Shown: piece after piece, positions 24,217 through 38,100 of the stretch
Position numbering within the stretch: position 1 is the stretch's first letter
How the letters are laid out: each line of letters starts with the position of its first letter
NCBI GenBank assembly: GCA_022749755.1
Contig: CM040452.1
Span: 2,188,350-2,252,349 of the forward strand
From: Azadirachta indica
Taxonomy: Eukaryota; Streptophyta; Magnoliopsida; Sapindales; Meliaceae
DNA: 64,000 nt
Direction of reading: 5' to 3'
Program-made: the position numbers and the translations under genes
The notes under the pieces: generated by a model
Databases searched by the model: none
Told to the model about the DNA's origin: nothing
What the model saw: the letters and a program-made list of their open reading frames with translations, nothing else

Positions 24217-25315
24217 AATGGACTTATAAATTAACATTAGCGCACTTTGAAAAATCAATTTATTTGCTCAAAGTATAAGGTGATAAAAAGTAAAGAGTAC
24301 TCTAAACGAGTTGGAATGTAACGTTAATATTTTAATTAATGTGATGCATAATACTAATATTTATTAATAGGTTTTTTTAGAGGATACTAACATTATTAAA
24401 GTTTTGTTCGGAATTTAGGTATTAACAGTTCTGTTTATCCTAAATATTTACACAAAAAATATTGTGCAGTAATAAGAAAGGCATTTACCCAAATTTAGTA
24501 GTGGGAGAGTGTTTTAGTAGGACACGAACAAACTCACTAGCCAAAGGATGAGTGCATAATATATATTATTGTTCCAATTGTTCTACTAACAAATATTGTT
24601 AATATGTGTCATAAATTTTTAATGAAGTAAGAATATTAATAACATTAGGATACAAATTTTCTTGCCAACCACCCTTGGCAACGGTGATTGATACTCTTAT
24701 CCTTACTTATAAAGTATGAATACAATTTCTCCCATTAACCTAGTAAAACGGCTAATTTCTTCTAAAAAAAAAAATTTGTGAAGATCTGATGAATAAATAA
24801 TTTGTTAGTGGAGTGGTACTATTTAGTACTACTCTTTTATATTTATTTAACTTAGCTAATAATTTTTTTTCAAAAAATTTTAAAGGATAGTATTTTATCA
24901 TAGATTATGTTCAATTCTTTTTCTTGATAATCATTTTTTAAAAAAATTCAAAAAGTATAGGATGTTTGTCTTGAATTATGTTGAATTCTCTTTCTTGTTT
25001 ATAGAGATAATTAAAGAAGATGAATAGGAAAAAATTAATTGTTATAGACATTTTGATCTAACATGTGTATATTTGGCTTAAAAAACGATTATAATTTAAT
25101 ATTGAAGTTGCCTATAGTTAAATGGGAGTTAATCTTTGAGTTTTAATGATTGTAAGTGTGTGTTTTGAATTTGATTACGAACTTAGAATTTAATTAATAA
25201 TTAATTACGTTTAATTTACTTACCCAATCAATCATCAGAAGTTAGAACACGGCTTTATACTATTCTAAATAAGTACTTAGCGACTAATTAGTAAGTGCAA
25301 TTTAGCAATTCAATA
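24217..25315. other. Gene-free AT-rich DNA before the tandem duplication
   Basis: I see no gene, RNA gene or bounded repeat. It separates the BPM gene and MITE from the left edge of duplication unit A. Confidence 0.5.
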
Positions 25316-27399
25316 AAATAACTCGTACACTTCCTCTCCAAGCAATTAATTTATTCATTATTTCTTGAACCATTAGTATTTATATTAATTAACTTCTTAA
25401 TTACTTCTTTTATTTATTTTTTATTTTTGTAATTATTGAAATTAATTTACCAGCTAGCGCCTAGTTGTTCTGCTTGCTAGCTGCTACAAAAGCAAAAGCA
25501 AAAATAATACAAAACATATGAAATGCTAATAACATTGCATTTGCTGTTTGATTTCCCCTGTGATTGTATGAATTATTATATCGGATAGTGTAATACTGTG
25601 GTGATTCTGTTGACATTTTTAAAATCAATAGATGTTTTAATGGAATAAAAATACAAAATTATACATATAAGTCAGATTATTAAAAGTATTTTATTATTTC
25701 TTTCTTTTAATGTCTTACTGCAAATAAGGTCTTATACTAATCTAACCTTCAAAATATAATGAAAGTTTTATAAAATTATATTCTCAGTATAAAACCCTAT
25801 AATAATTTATTTTCTAATAAAAATTATATAAACTTTTAATGTTTTGGTGTAGTTGTAAGATGATTTCAAATTTTCGCAAGAATATCTCAAAGAATGTGCG
25901 CCATCCCTCTAGGTTTAAAATTTTTAAACCATGCATTGGTATGTTACAGAATAAAATTATTATTAATTAACTATTAAATTATAATCTTGTAACTAACAAA
26001 TACATATAACTAATATACAAATACTGATCCACTAAACTATAGTTTTTCATCTAAAATATAAATAAATAAATAAATATTGGTTGCACAACTTATGATATAT
26101 TTAATGGCTAATTATATTTAATTTATTTCAATATTTCAACAATGTTATTTGTGTATAATTTTTTTTAAATTTTAATAAAATTGAGTAAATTTTAAGGAAA
26201 TACATTATTCATGTATTAATTAGGAAAAGAAAAAGTTGTAAATAGTAAAGAAGAGATTAGGAATATAAATATTTTGGAGAAAAAATTAGAATGAATTTTT
26301 TTTCTTCACTTATTATATGTGTTAGAGAAATTAAAATATAATATTTTTGTGAGAGATACATACTCATCAATTTTTTTGTTTATAATATATTATGCTTACA
26401 TAACATGAAAAAGAATTAAGAGTACATTTGAAAAAGTTCGTAAAATAGTATTTTTAAAAATCAAAATAATTTTTTTCTAAGTATAGAAAACGTTTTAGTC
26501 GTAGTGTATGTTAAAATAATTTTCTAAAACAAAAAAAGTAAATATATCTTATTTAACAGATTTATGTACAACTAAAAAAAAAATTACATGTACTATTTAT
26601 AAAAATATATAAAAAAGATCGGATTTTACATGATTTTTTTAATTAATTCTTTTCATTAACTTTTAAATAATATCATTTATCATTTTTTTCTCAACAAACT
26701 CTTTAAATTAAAGACTAAATTACTCATTCTCACTTTTAAATTTTGTACATATAAATTTTGTTTCTAAAATTAGTCGAACATTATTACGTAAATTTCTTTG
26801 CTTCAAGGAATATTGGACTAAAATTCAATCATATAGAATTTCTGAAATTATTGTTATATCCATTTGTATCTTCTAGCTAAATATATTAGAATTTTTGATA
26901 AATATATATATATTTATGTTTATTTGTTTATTTTGCTTCAAGTAAATGATTATTTAATTAAGAGTTATTTATTTAATTAATTAAAAATCTTTTTGAAATT
27001 CTATTTAATTGAGCTTCATACAAAATACTTTACGTGTCAATTTTAGAACGGAACAACACTCCTAAAACGAATAATATTACTTTAATAAATATTTATCAAA
27101 CACTCCCTTTGTTTTTTCACCATGCCTTCAACTTCAAGTCTAACAATGTAGGGACTAATTGTAAAAATTGACCAACAAGTATTCCAATTTGTTGGTTTTC
27201 AAAAGTTTAGGGACAAAAAAGTAATTATCCGTACAACAAATCAGACATACTAGTAATCACAACGTTGCCAGGTCTAACAAACTCGATCCATAACGCGTAT
27301 TCTTTCTCCCCAAGGAAATATAAATATAAATATTATAAATAAATAAAATGAATTAATTTAATTATAAAATTCCTATATGAAAAAGGAGATCGAGGCTGC
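25316..27399. other. Noncoding left part of unit A
   Basis: AT-rich DNA whose counterpart in unit B is 43522-44547 plus 46468-47512. There are no genes. The uninterrupted version here shows where the CACTA fragment entered unit B (near 26312-26345). Confidence 0.7.
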
Positions 27400-27407
27400 T
27401 ATATATA
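27400..27407 (+). promoter_or_regulatory. Likely TATA box of the small Cys-rich gene, copy A
   Basis: TATATATA 70 bp before the ATG at 27470, conserved with the matching site at 47513 in unit B. Confidence 0.5.
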
Positions 27408-27469
27408 CTGCATCTCTTTTGATATTTTACTTATACTTGACATATAAGTAAACCCTGATTATAGTTATA

Positions 27470-27721
27470 ATGACGATCAATGACTATTGGTGCAGTCACT
27501 GTCGTCTCAGATTTACCTCTTGCGCTGTGAATTCTGATAATTCTCATAATGGTGGATTATTATTCGTGTAAGTAATTAATTATTTAAATTCTTAGTTTTT
27601 TTTTTATTTTATTTCATTATTTTTATCTTAATATTATAGAAAGTTTTTAGACATTAGTTAATAATTAATTTCTTGTTTTTGGTGGGGCAGTTGTTGTCGT
27701 ACCTGCGAAGCTAATCGCTGA
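27470..27721 (+). pseudogene. Small Cys-rich zinc-ribbon-like gene, copy A (frameshifted)
   Basis: Copy of the gene at 47583-47931. Exon 1 is 27470-27567 (98 bp, GTAAGT donor) and encodes MTINDYWCSHCRLRFTSC and onward. Exon 2 begins at 27691 after a GGGGCAG acceptor and encodes CCRTC. Compared with copy B, two bases are missing just after CCRTC (CCTGCGAAGC against CCTGTGGGAAGC). The frame therefore shifts to EANR and stops at 27721, giving only 42 residues and losing the basic tail. Exon-1 differences include silent ones in the TSC codons, so the protein may have been under constraint before the break. Direction of change (loss in A rather than gain in B) is inferred. Confidence 0.6.
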
Positions 27722-28082
27722 TTATAGCACCATCCGAGGACAAAAACAAAAGAGGTCAATGAGCGCAGAAGAATTAAAAGAATCAGAAAAATAAAAAATA
27801 GAGACTATTTGCAAGACTAGAGTTGCTGTTGATTTTTCTAAGCAGTTTCAATTTAATTACTTAGGATTTTCTGGTATGTAATTACTAATTATATGTATAT
27901 GTAACCCCAATTAACTGGAAATTAGTTTATATAAATATATTGATGTAACGGTTTTATATTTAAATTGGCAAAATCATTCAAATATCAAATATCAAATATT
28001 AAGAAAGTAAAAGAAGAGGATTAAAAATATTTTAGCATATAAATTAATCTAATTTATTGTTAGAATTTTTTAATAATAATAT

Positions 28083-28305
28083 TGTTAAGATTAAAATTTG
28101 ACTTGTTTAGTTTTATTAGATTTAGTGCTATTATGTATACTTCTAATTCAAATATTATTAATCTTTTCCTAATTTGTTAAGGATTTTTAAGTTTACTAGG
28201 ATTTCTACTTTATGTTATTTTATTATTTTATCCTATATAAAGTTGTGTCTATTTATTTAATTTATAATTTAAGAAAGATTCAATATATTTTTATTTTTTT
28301 CAACG
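28083..28305 (+). repeat. 5' LTR of copia copy A (223 bp)
   Basis: Starts TGTTAAGATTAAAATTTGAC and ends TTCAACG (the final CA has decayed to CG). It matches the LTRs at 50062-50280 and 53876-54098. Confidence 0.85.
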
Positions 28306-28439
28306 TGATATCAAAGCGCAAAGATTCTTAAATCGAGAAGTCCAATATGGGTAATGTAATAAGAGTAGTAAATAGTAACAAATGCTACTGTTCACATTTA
28401 TTGTTCACAAGATATTGTTTGTATTTACTGTTCACAAAT

Positions 28440-31400
28440 TACTATTCACCCAAAAAATCTCTAGAAAAGATCAAAGATGTGGTAAAAGACAAGAAAGTTT
28501 TTCTCTCTGCAACCGTACTAATCATCTATTTAAAAACAGTTGGAAAAAGTTTGAAAAACCAACATTTAAAAATCAAAGTTATCTCATTCATAAGAACAAC
28601 TCTTGTGAATTTGCAACTTCTTCCTCTGACAATTCTAAGAACTCTCATGTGCCATTATCTAACTAAGTTATTTGTCAATATATTCTAAATAACCAGCTGA
28701 TTAATGGATTCTTAATGAGGGTTAGAAATACATTTTTTTCTTTTAATTCTATTTCTTGGATAATTGATTTTGGGGCATCATCTCATATGATTGGTAATAA
28801 CTTTGTTTTTAGTTCTTATTCCTCATCTGGTAAATTATATTCTATAGTATTGGCAGATGGTTTTAAAATCGATGTTATAGAAATAGGAATTGTTTTTGCC
28901 AATTCTACTCTTTATCTTTCTTCAGTTCTCCATATACCTAAATTTCCTATTAATCTTTTATCAGTTAGTCAAATAAATAAAAATTGAAATTGTTCCATCA
29001 CATTCTTTCCGTCTTATTGTATTTTTCAGGATTTTGGTACGGGGAAGATAATTAGTGGAGGATGGGAGATGAATAAGTGTATCACCTTTCTAGTTCATTA
29101 CAATTCTCTAGTTGTACATTATCCTCCTTAGTATCTTCAGAACAATGGTACTGCAGACTAACACATCCTTTTCCTAAATCCTTAAACGAATCAATTTATT
29201 TGGTATTGTCAATTCTAATATTGAGTGCAAGTCTTGTCAATTAGGCAAATATCATCGTATCTTTTTTCCTTCGCGAGTCAATAAACCTAATTTGTGTCCT
29301 TTTTAGTTGGTTCATTCTGATATTTGGGGTCCATATCAAATTTCTAATTATCATGGTTTTAAGTATTTTCTATCATTTGTTGATGATTGTTCTTAAGTTA
29401 TATGGATATATCTTTTAAAAGAATGAATAGAAGTCTCTATTATATTTGAATCATTTTTCAAAGAAGTACAAATTCAGTTTAGTGTGTGTATTCAAAATTT
29501 TCGTTCTAACAATACCTTATAATATTGTCACTTTACATGTTCTAAATTTTGTGGGAAATAAGGGGTGATTCATCAAACCTAATGCCTTTATACTCCGCAA
29601 CAAAACGTTGTAGTTGAAAGCGAAAATAGGCAATTGTTAGACATTACCTATATAATCTTATTTAATATGAAAGTACCATCTAAATTCTTAGAAGAAACAA
29701 TTCTTATTACCTGTTATCTAATAAATAGGCTTTCATCTTCCGTTCTTAACTTTAGAGTGCCATACAATATTTTATTTCTTGACAGATCTCTTTTTTCACT
29801 TCCATCTCGTATTTTTGGTTGTGTTTGTTTTGTCTATATATTTAATACTTATGACAAACTTTCAACTTGGTCTGCTCAATATATTTTCTAAGATATTCAA
29901 ATAACTCAGAAAGGTTATAAATGTCTATATCCTATTTTTGGTAAAACTTCTATTAGTGATGATGTTGTCTTTTTCGAATCTACTCTTTATTTCTCGAAAA
30001 AGAGATTTAATTTAGAAACTAATCTTATTTCACTTATTGCACCTCTTTTTCATTCTATGGATCCCATTGTACCTATTCTTGTACCTGCCATTCCTATAGA
30101 GAAAACCCTCTAAGTATATGTATATAAAAAAGATCGTTAACGATTTGATGAACAAAATGAGTCCCCTTCAGATGCCTTTTTTACCCAAGCGACGACCTCT
30201 AATCAAGATCCTCTTCGATCAATTGATGATTTAGATCTTGATCTCTTTATTGCAATTCAAAAAGGTAAAAGACCAACTACTACTAGGTATCCTCTTGCTC
30301 AATTTGTTTCTTTCAATATATTTTCATTTGCTTTTCAATCCTTCACCTTGTCTTTGACTACTATATCTTTGCCTAGGATATCTCAAGAAGCATTTGTGCA
30401 TCTTGGTTGGCGCAAAGCTATAGAAGAAGAGACGGTAGCTCTTTATGATCATAACACTTGGGAACTATAGAAACTCCCAAATGACAAAGAAGCTGTAAGT
30501 TATCGGTGGGTATTTGCCATTAATTATTATCCAGATGGTACCATAGAGAGATTAAAAGCTCGATTGGTAGTTAAAGGTTTTACTTAGACACATAGAGTAT
30601 ATTATTTTGAAATATTTTCTCCAGTTGTTCGACTTAATTCTATTAGAGTTCTTATATCTTTAGCTGTTTTTCATGATTAGCCTTTTTTTCAACTTGATAT
30701 TAAAAATGCTTTTCTAAATTGAGATTTGCAGGAAGAGGTTTTTATGAAGCAACCTCTAGAGTTTGTTGCATAAGGGGAGTTTAACTTAGTATATCGGTTG
30801 AAAAAAGCTATAGATGGTCTTAAGCAGTCTTCGAGGGCATGGTTTGAAAAACTTAGTTGTGTGTTGACATTTCTTAATTTCAAAAGATGTCAATCTAATC
30901 ATTTAGTTTTCGTTCAACATACTTCGTTAGAAATAGTTATTTTTGTAGTGTATATACATGATATTATTGTTTCTAGGAGTGATTTGCATAGGATTAAAGT
31001 AGTGAAGAATCAACTAAAGAAACATTTCCAAACTAAAGACTTGGGTCAACTCAAGTATTTCTTGGGCATTGAAGTAGTAAAAGGAAAAGAAGGTTTGGTG
31101 TTGTCTCAAAGGAAATATGTCCAAGATTTATTGATGGAAACATGGATGTTAGGATCTAAACTAGCTAATACTTCTATGGAACCAAACATAAAGTTTGATG
31201 GTGAAAATAATCAAAGTTTGAGGATAAAAGAAGGTATAGAAGCCTTGTGGGAAAATTAATTTATTTGACAACAATAAGACTTGATATCACTTTCGTAGTT
31301 TGTGCTGTGAGTCAATACATGCAAGAACAAAAAAAGATTTATCGGAAAGTAGTCTGTAGAATTCTTAGGTACCTCAAGTGGAGTATCAGAATGAGAATTC

Positions 31401-31560
31401 TTAACAAAAACTGTAGCATGTTAGATATTGTATGCTTCTCTGATACAGATTGGGCAGGATCTACAACTGACAAATGATCTACAAGTGGCTATTGTACCTT
31501 TCTTGGTGGCAACCTAATGACTTAGATGAGTAAGAAACAAAATGTCGTAACTAGGTCTAG
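28440..31560 (+). pseudogene. Copia gag-pol relic, copy A
   Basis: In order: a gag zinc-knuckle remnant near 28490 (SLCNRTNHLFKNSWKKF), protease at 28750 (WIIDFGASSHMIGNN, with DSGAS changed to DFGAS), integrase pieces near 29220-29600, reverse transcriptase from 30370 (RISQEAFVHLGWRKAIEE, YRWVFAINYYPDGT, FQLDIKNAFLN, KKAIDGLKQSSRAWFEKL) and the start of RNase H to 31560. The catalytic YVDD is YIHD here. Almost all of gag upstream of the zinc knuckle is missing. Many stops break pol. It is not functional. Confidence 0.88.
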
Positions 31561-32100
31561 TGTGTGAACCCCAACATGCCACAGGTAGTTAGAATTATGA
31601 GTAGATATGTGCATAATCCTATAAAAAGATATTAATAAACTGTAAAATAAATTTTATGGTATATTATGGGCATTAGTTTAGTATTTTTGAGCAGGATAAT
31701 TCTTTGGGTCAATGTGATTGGACATGTTTGATTTCAATTCTGCCGGTTGGTTGAATAAGGGGTAATCAACTACTAATTATATTTTTACTCTTGCTTGACT
31801 CCTGAGCACTGTAAGTTCGAGGTCTAGTCTACATTATACAAATGCTTTATCTACTATAGAGACAGAGTACATGGGAGTTAGAATTACTTGTAGAATTCTT
31901 ACATACTTGTAATTTTTTGATGATAGAAAATATCATTGTGTAAACTGACAAAATTAAGTCTCAATCTAACAAGATACACCTGTGTTTTTCAGCAATTTAC
32001 AAAATTTTTAGTGATTGTTCTAGCATTATTGTAATTTATTAATGCAATTTAAAACTCAAAATTTGACGACAAAGAAGTATTCTCACTTCCACTAATTTGA
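31561..32100 (+). pseudogene. Fragment of a second copia element (RNase H region), unit A
   Basis: Matches 54541-55080 in unit B. It translates in pieces as PNMPQVVRIMSRYVHNPIKR and related lines, the end of copia RT and the start of RNase H, from a lineage different from the element at 28083. It begins abruptly at the deletion junction and has many stops. Confidence 0.65.
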
Positions 32101-35100
32101 TAATTTATTAGTGATATTAACAAACAACTTTTGATTAGCGTTAGCAAGAAATCCAGGTTCGGCTAGAAAAAAGTTGGAAATTGAAATTAAACCTTAAATG
32201 TATCTCGAACTGTAATTTTTTGTCCTGATAAGTGCTCGCTTTTGCTTTTGATTTTGTTTCACCTCTATTGTTTTTATTCTGAGTGCTCCTTTCAGAATTT
32301 GATTTGATGTCATTTTTAATAACCCTAGGAAAGCATTCGTTTCTTTTATCAAAATATATAAGGTTTATAACAGAGTCCAAAAATCTATAGAATATTTACT
32401 GTTTTCCCAAAATCAAGGGATATGTAGCAATACTTTTCTTAATAATATCGTTATTATATGTGAAAAAGTAACTGATTATACTAAGCAAACATTTTGTACA
32501 AATGTTGTATAATTATGTATAAAAAAATAAAATTTTAAAGAAATAAAAGATAGCCTCTGTTCCTCTGATTGTCCAGATCATCTATAGTTTTATATAATTT
32601 TATTCGCGGAATTATGATAAATACATCCTTAAAAATTGATGAAAATATAAAATGTTCATGGTGACTCAGCATCTTATCCGAGTAGATTTAATTTCATAAA
32701 ATTATTTTCAAATATTCGAGAACACCAAAATAAAATATAATTAGTTAAATTCGCTTGCTATTATATAAATTTATTTAATTTTTATGTTTTAATTAATACT
32801 AATAATACTATAAAGTCGTCATGTCTAGATAACAACACGTTTTTTTTTGTCCCTTGTGCAAATTGAGGCATTTATATAAATACATAAAATTGTAACTGCT
32901 TCATTAAATATATAAGAGATGCCTTAAATTCATTAATTAGTTAAAAAATAAAACCAAACCGACATTAAGTATGTTATAATAGAATAAGTAGAGAAAAAGA
33001 GATCAAAACAATAATTGTGTATGTCACTTTCTTTTTTTTTTTTTTAAATGTGCCGACTTTAATGAAATAATTGGACATAGCAACAAGCATTACTTATTAA
33101 ATAAGTATATAATTTGCAAGAGGTTGGATTCAAACTTGTGGAAATCATTGCCAAATAAAAATATAAGCATTATTTTTTAGGCAGTTATCTTTAAGCACCA
33201 ATTATTAAACAATAACATTATTATGCACAATTTAATTAGGCAGTGGAAACAAACACGTAAACTTTTTTATATATTTTCTATATATAAATATAAACACAAA
33301 CATTTGAAAGGCTTAATTAATTATTACATTCTTTAATTCATTAGTAATTGGACATGTGTACATATATTAATTGTTTCTCTCTCTTTCTCTTTCTCTGTAC
33401 ATGTGAGTCCAAATAAACAAAGAAAATTTCAAGTACATCTGATCAGTCAAATAAGAAATGCGCCCATTTTCTTTGAATATGATGATTAACGTGTCCAATT
33501 AAAAATATCAAAAATAAAAATTAATGACATGTATTACAAATAAAAGTATATGCAATCACGTTTGCGTGTGAAATTATTAAAATTTGAAGTTAGGATAATC
33601 GCATTTTCTTTCCTCAATTTTATTGAAATAATAAATTAACATATAATTATATTTCTTTTAATAATTTCATCCTGAACAAGATTTATATAAAAATTAAAAA
33701 ATAACTAAAATTAGGGATTTATTTGTTAAAATTACCAATCCTTGTCTTGAATTTTTTTTATTTAGATTAACTTTAGGAATTACTTAGTATTAGTAATTAA
33801 TAGGAAGTTTATCCATAAAAAATCAGATATTAACAAATCAGTCCCTCACTTTTGGCAAAACAATAAATTGGTTCAGATATTATTTAGTCAAATTTAATAA
33901 CTTTAGTGTTTGTTTGGTATAACTTTTTAATTAGAACTTTTTAAAATAACCTTTTATTCGTACAATTTTTATAAGTAGAGTTTTTAACAAAAATTTATTA
34001 ATCATTCGGTTGTTACAAATTTTTTTTTTAAAAATTTAAATAATTAATTTAATAAAAATTTTAATATATAATTTTAAAGAAATAACATAAATTTTAAAAA
34101 TAAAATAAGAATATTTTAAATAATTTTATCTTTTAAAAAAACTGACAAAATTCTATTATTAAAAATCTAAATTTTAAATTTCTTTTAGTAGAAAAAAATA
34201 GTTTTTTAATTTTCAAAATTTTTTTTTAGTTCTAAGGAAACGATATCAAAAAATTTGAAAAAAATTTTTATTATTAAAAAAGTCATTTTATTTAGCGAAA
34301 AAGTCAAAATAAACGGACACTTAGTTTTAATCTTATAACTTTTAATTAAAATTTTTATAATTACAAATTTGGAATGTTGATGAAATAAGTCCATATCAAA
34401 TAACTTTTATATTTTTACTTTTTTAACAAATTAGACCCTTATGATTGATGAAAAGGAAAAAGAATTAAATATATAAAAACAGAGCACAACTTTCTTGCCT
34501 CTTTGCTCCAAGATTCATCCATCACCTTCCCAAATTCAAATGCAAATAAATTTAATCCCACTCTATATAGAGTTCACCACCCATTATACATAAGATCCAC
34601 CGTATTATAGTGTAGGATCATCCAAATTGGATGTAAATATTCGGGTGGTGTTAAACTAAACTTGATCAAGCCTCTCGATTCTCGATAAATTTTGAATGTA
34701 ATATTAGTAGATTGTATATATAATATTCAAGGAAAAAAATACAAATCAATTCGAATTCAAATACAAATAAACTCAAATGCGCTATCAATATTACTAAATC
34801 AATTTTCAATCCTCAACATGTTTTTCGTCAATAATCAACTATTTGACTCATTTCGTAGAATTTTAGGAAAGTTTGGGAGTTTATTTTATATTTTTCCTAA
34901 GATAAAAGATTCTGAAGGGATGATGAATGGGACATACAAGACCTAAAAGGTAAGTTAATTAGGAAAAATACCAGTTACCTATGATTTTGATATTGCTATA
35001 TCTTATTAACGAAAATAATTGAAAAAAATATCATACGATTTGTTTAAAATTTGACGCAAATATACCTATTAAAATAAAAGGACAAAAAATAAGTATATTA

Positions 35101-38100
35101 ATATTGAATTATTTTCATAAAAAATTGTGTTTTTTTAAAAATACATTACAAATAAAATATTAGCAAAAATAATCATTGTAACTTTACAAGAATATAATTA
35201 AAAGTTAAAAGCATTTATACAATATTGTTATTAAATTTTATTTCAACAAAAAAAGTAATATATCTTAAATAAAATATATTAGTCATTTAAAAAATAAACA
35301 AAAAAAAAAGTTGAGGAGGAAAATGGAAGTTGAGGGAAAGTAGATTAGCTCAATGTGTACATATACTTCATATTTATTTATATTATAGAGACATAATTTT
35401 ATATTACTATAAACAATTTTTATTTAAAATATTATTGTATTATTTTTTGCGGATTGGATACGATTTTGCTGGCAATGCAAATTCATAATCATAAGTAATC
35501 TCAGATTTTTTACTCCACTAAAAAAAATCAAGTTACGACTAAAATGTTGAACTCAATTAAAAAAATTTGTTTAATTTATTATTTTAATAAAATTTAGAAA
35601 TAATAAATTATTATCCAAATTAAAATACTGATAATGAGTTGAGATAAATCTATATTATTCTCTTGCTAAAAATAAAACAGGTAAACTAAGTATGGTTGTA
35701 ATCTAACATTGGTAGATATGGAAGCTTTTAGAAAAACTAAACACGTATTTTTCTTGAAATTTTTTAAAAGGTTACAATTAATTTTCAACAATTTCTTTTA
35801 ATTTCATTTTCTTTTACTTGAAAAGTTGAAATTAAAAAAGCAAAATCAATCAAAAATATGAATTATGCATGTGTTCAATAGTTACATAAGTGACATAATT
35901 ATTTGGCTTGATTTTCTAATGAGTTAAAAGAATTTTTTATATTAATTTTTTTAAAATATTTATATATAATTTGGTTAATATTAGAAAAAGGTTTTAATAA
36001 CTTTTTGATTAAAAATCTAAAATTGACACTGTTGATGATAGAATTTTATGAGATTTTTTAAAAGGTCGGCAAGGTATCTACGATAAGATAAGATAGGGTG
36101 AGATGTAAACATTGTGTGTTTATATTCAAAATTACCATAAATAAGTCAGCTCCAGCGTCCCACTTAGTGTAAATTATTATTGTTATTACCATTTAAATAT
36201 TCACAAATTTCTAAATCATTAAAAAATTTTAGATTCCTCGTGTTTTGACTGTGCGCGGTTTCAAGTGCGATCGTACCCCTAAATGCCTCTGAAATGTGGC
36301 CTAATTACACACTGTTCCCATATACTTTAAAAAATATTCTATTCCCCCTGACCTTTAAATTCTTCGTTGTTTATTACACGTATCATAACTCATGTGGACT
36401 TTAAACCCAATCAAACCGATGTTTCAATAATACTTTTAATTTATTATTTAATATTTACACATATAAATAACTTAACATATTAATTTCAGGTTTTTTAGAT
36501 TATATATATTAACATATTAATTTTATATTTTTATTGTTATAAAAACTAATAATTTAACATTTATATTCAAATATTTAAAATAAAAATATAAATATAATAT
36601 TTAAATTTAGATTTCAATCATATTTAAAATTTAGATAAAAAAATTATATTAATTAGTTAAAAAATAAAACCAAACCGACGTTAAGTATGTTATAATAGAA
36701 TAAGTAGAGAAAAAGAGATCAAAACAATAATTGTGCATGTTTTTTTTTTTTTAAATGTGCTGACTTTAATGAAATAATGGGGCATAGCAAGAAGCATTAT
36801 TTATTAAATAAGTATATAATTTGCAAGAGCTTGGATTCAAACTTGTGGAATGAAATCATTGCCAAATAAAAATATAAGCATTATTTTTTAGGCAGTTACC
36901 ATTAAGCACCAATTAGTAAACAATAACATTATTATGCACAATTTAATTAGGCAGTGGAAACAAACACGTAAACTTTTTTATTTATTTTCTGTATATAAAT
37001 ATAAACATAAACATTTGAAAGGCTTACTTAATTATTACATTCTTTATTTCATTATTAATTGGCCATGTGCACATATATTACCTGTTTCTCTCTCTTTCTT
37101 TGTACATGTGAGTGGAAATCTATCAAGCATCCAAATAAACAAAGAAAATCTCAAGTACATCTGATCTGTCAAATAAGAAATGCGCCCATTTTCTTTGAAT
37201 ATGATGATTAACATGTCCAATTAAAAAAATCAAAAATAAAAATGATTTTTATTAATTTTGCTCCTATATATTTTGAATTATTTTATTTGACCCTTCTTAA
37301 ATTTTATTCTAACTCCGCCTCTTGTTTGGTTAGTATTAGAGAAAGATTATTGATAATAGAATTTTATGAGATTTGTTAAAAGATGGGAAGGTATCTACCA
37401 GAAGATAAGAGGGGATGAGATGTAAAGATTGTTTGTTTATACTCAAAATTACTATAAATAAGTCAGCTCCAGCGTCTCACTTGTGTAAATTATTATTGTT
37501 ATTACCATTTAAATATTCACAAATTTCTAAATCAATAAAAAATTTTAGATTCCCCATGTTTTTATTGTGCGCAGTTCCATGTGTGGTAGTACCCCTAAAA
37601 ATTGAAAAAAAAATGTCCATTACCTCTGAAGTGTGGTCTAATTATACATATTCTCCTATACTTTAAAACATATTCTATTCCCCCTGGCCTTTAAATTCTT
37701 CGTCGTCTATTATGTGTATCATAACTCATATGGACTTTAAACCCAATCAAACCGTTGGTTCAAACTAATTTATACGAACCACTTAAAAATTTTAAAAGAT
37801 GATAAATATAAATTTGAAGAAAATTAAATCTTTAATATAAAGGTGAAAGAATATATAATTTACACTCAAATATCTTTGCATCTTTTTAATTCTTTCTCAA
37901 GTTATATATATTTAAAGGATATTACAAATATTATCTTTATAAAATTATTATTCAAGTCGGGTTTGACTCAAATTTATCTCAAATTTAGATTCATTATTAA
38001 TGGTTAAATGATGATCAAGTTAAAAATATTTATCAAAAAAGCTAATGTTAGTGAGGTTTTTGTACAATATTACAAAATTAGAGAATATTAGTAAATAAAC

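Larger units (their letters stand above)
28083..31563 (+). mobile_element. Ty1-copia retrotransposon, copy A, truncated (no 3' LTR)
   Basis: The 5' LTR is 28083-28305. It is followed by TGATATCAAAGCG, a decayed tRNA-iMet primer site. Gag zinc-knuckle, protease, integrase and reverse transcriptase relics follow in that order. The element stops inside the RNase H region at about 31560, where it joins sequence that in unit B lies 440 bp past the 3' LTR. The insertion point is the same as in unit B, so the insertion predates the duplication. Confidence 0.88.
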
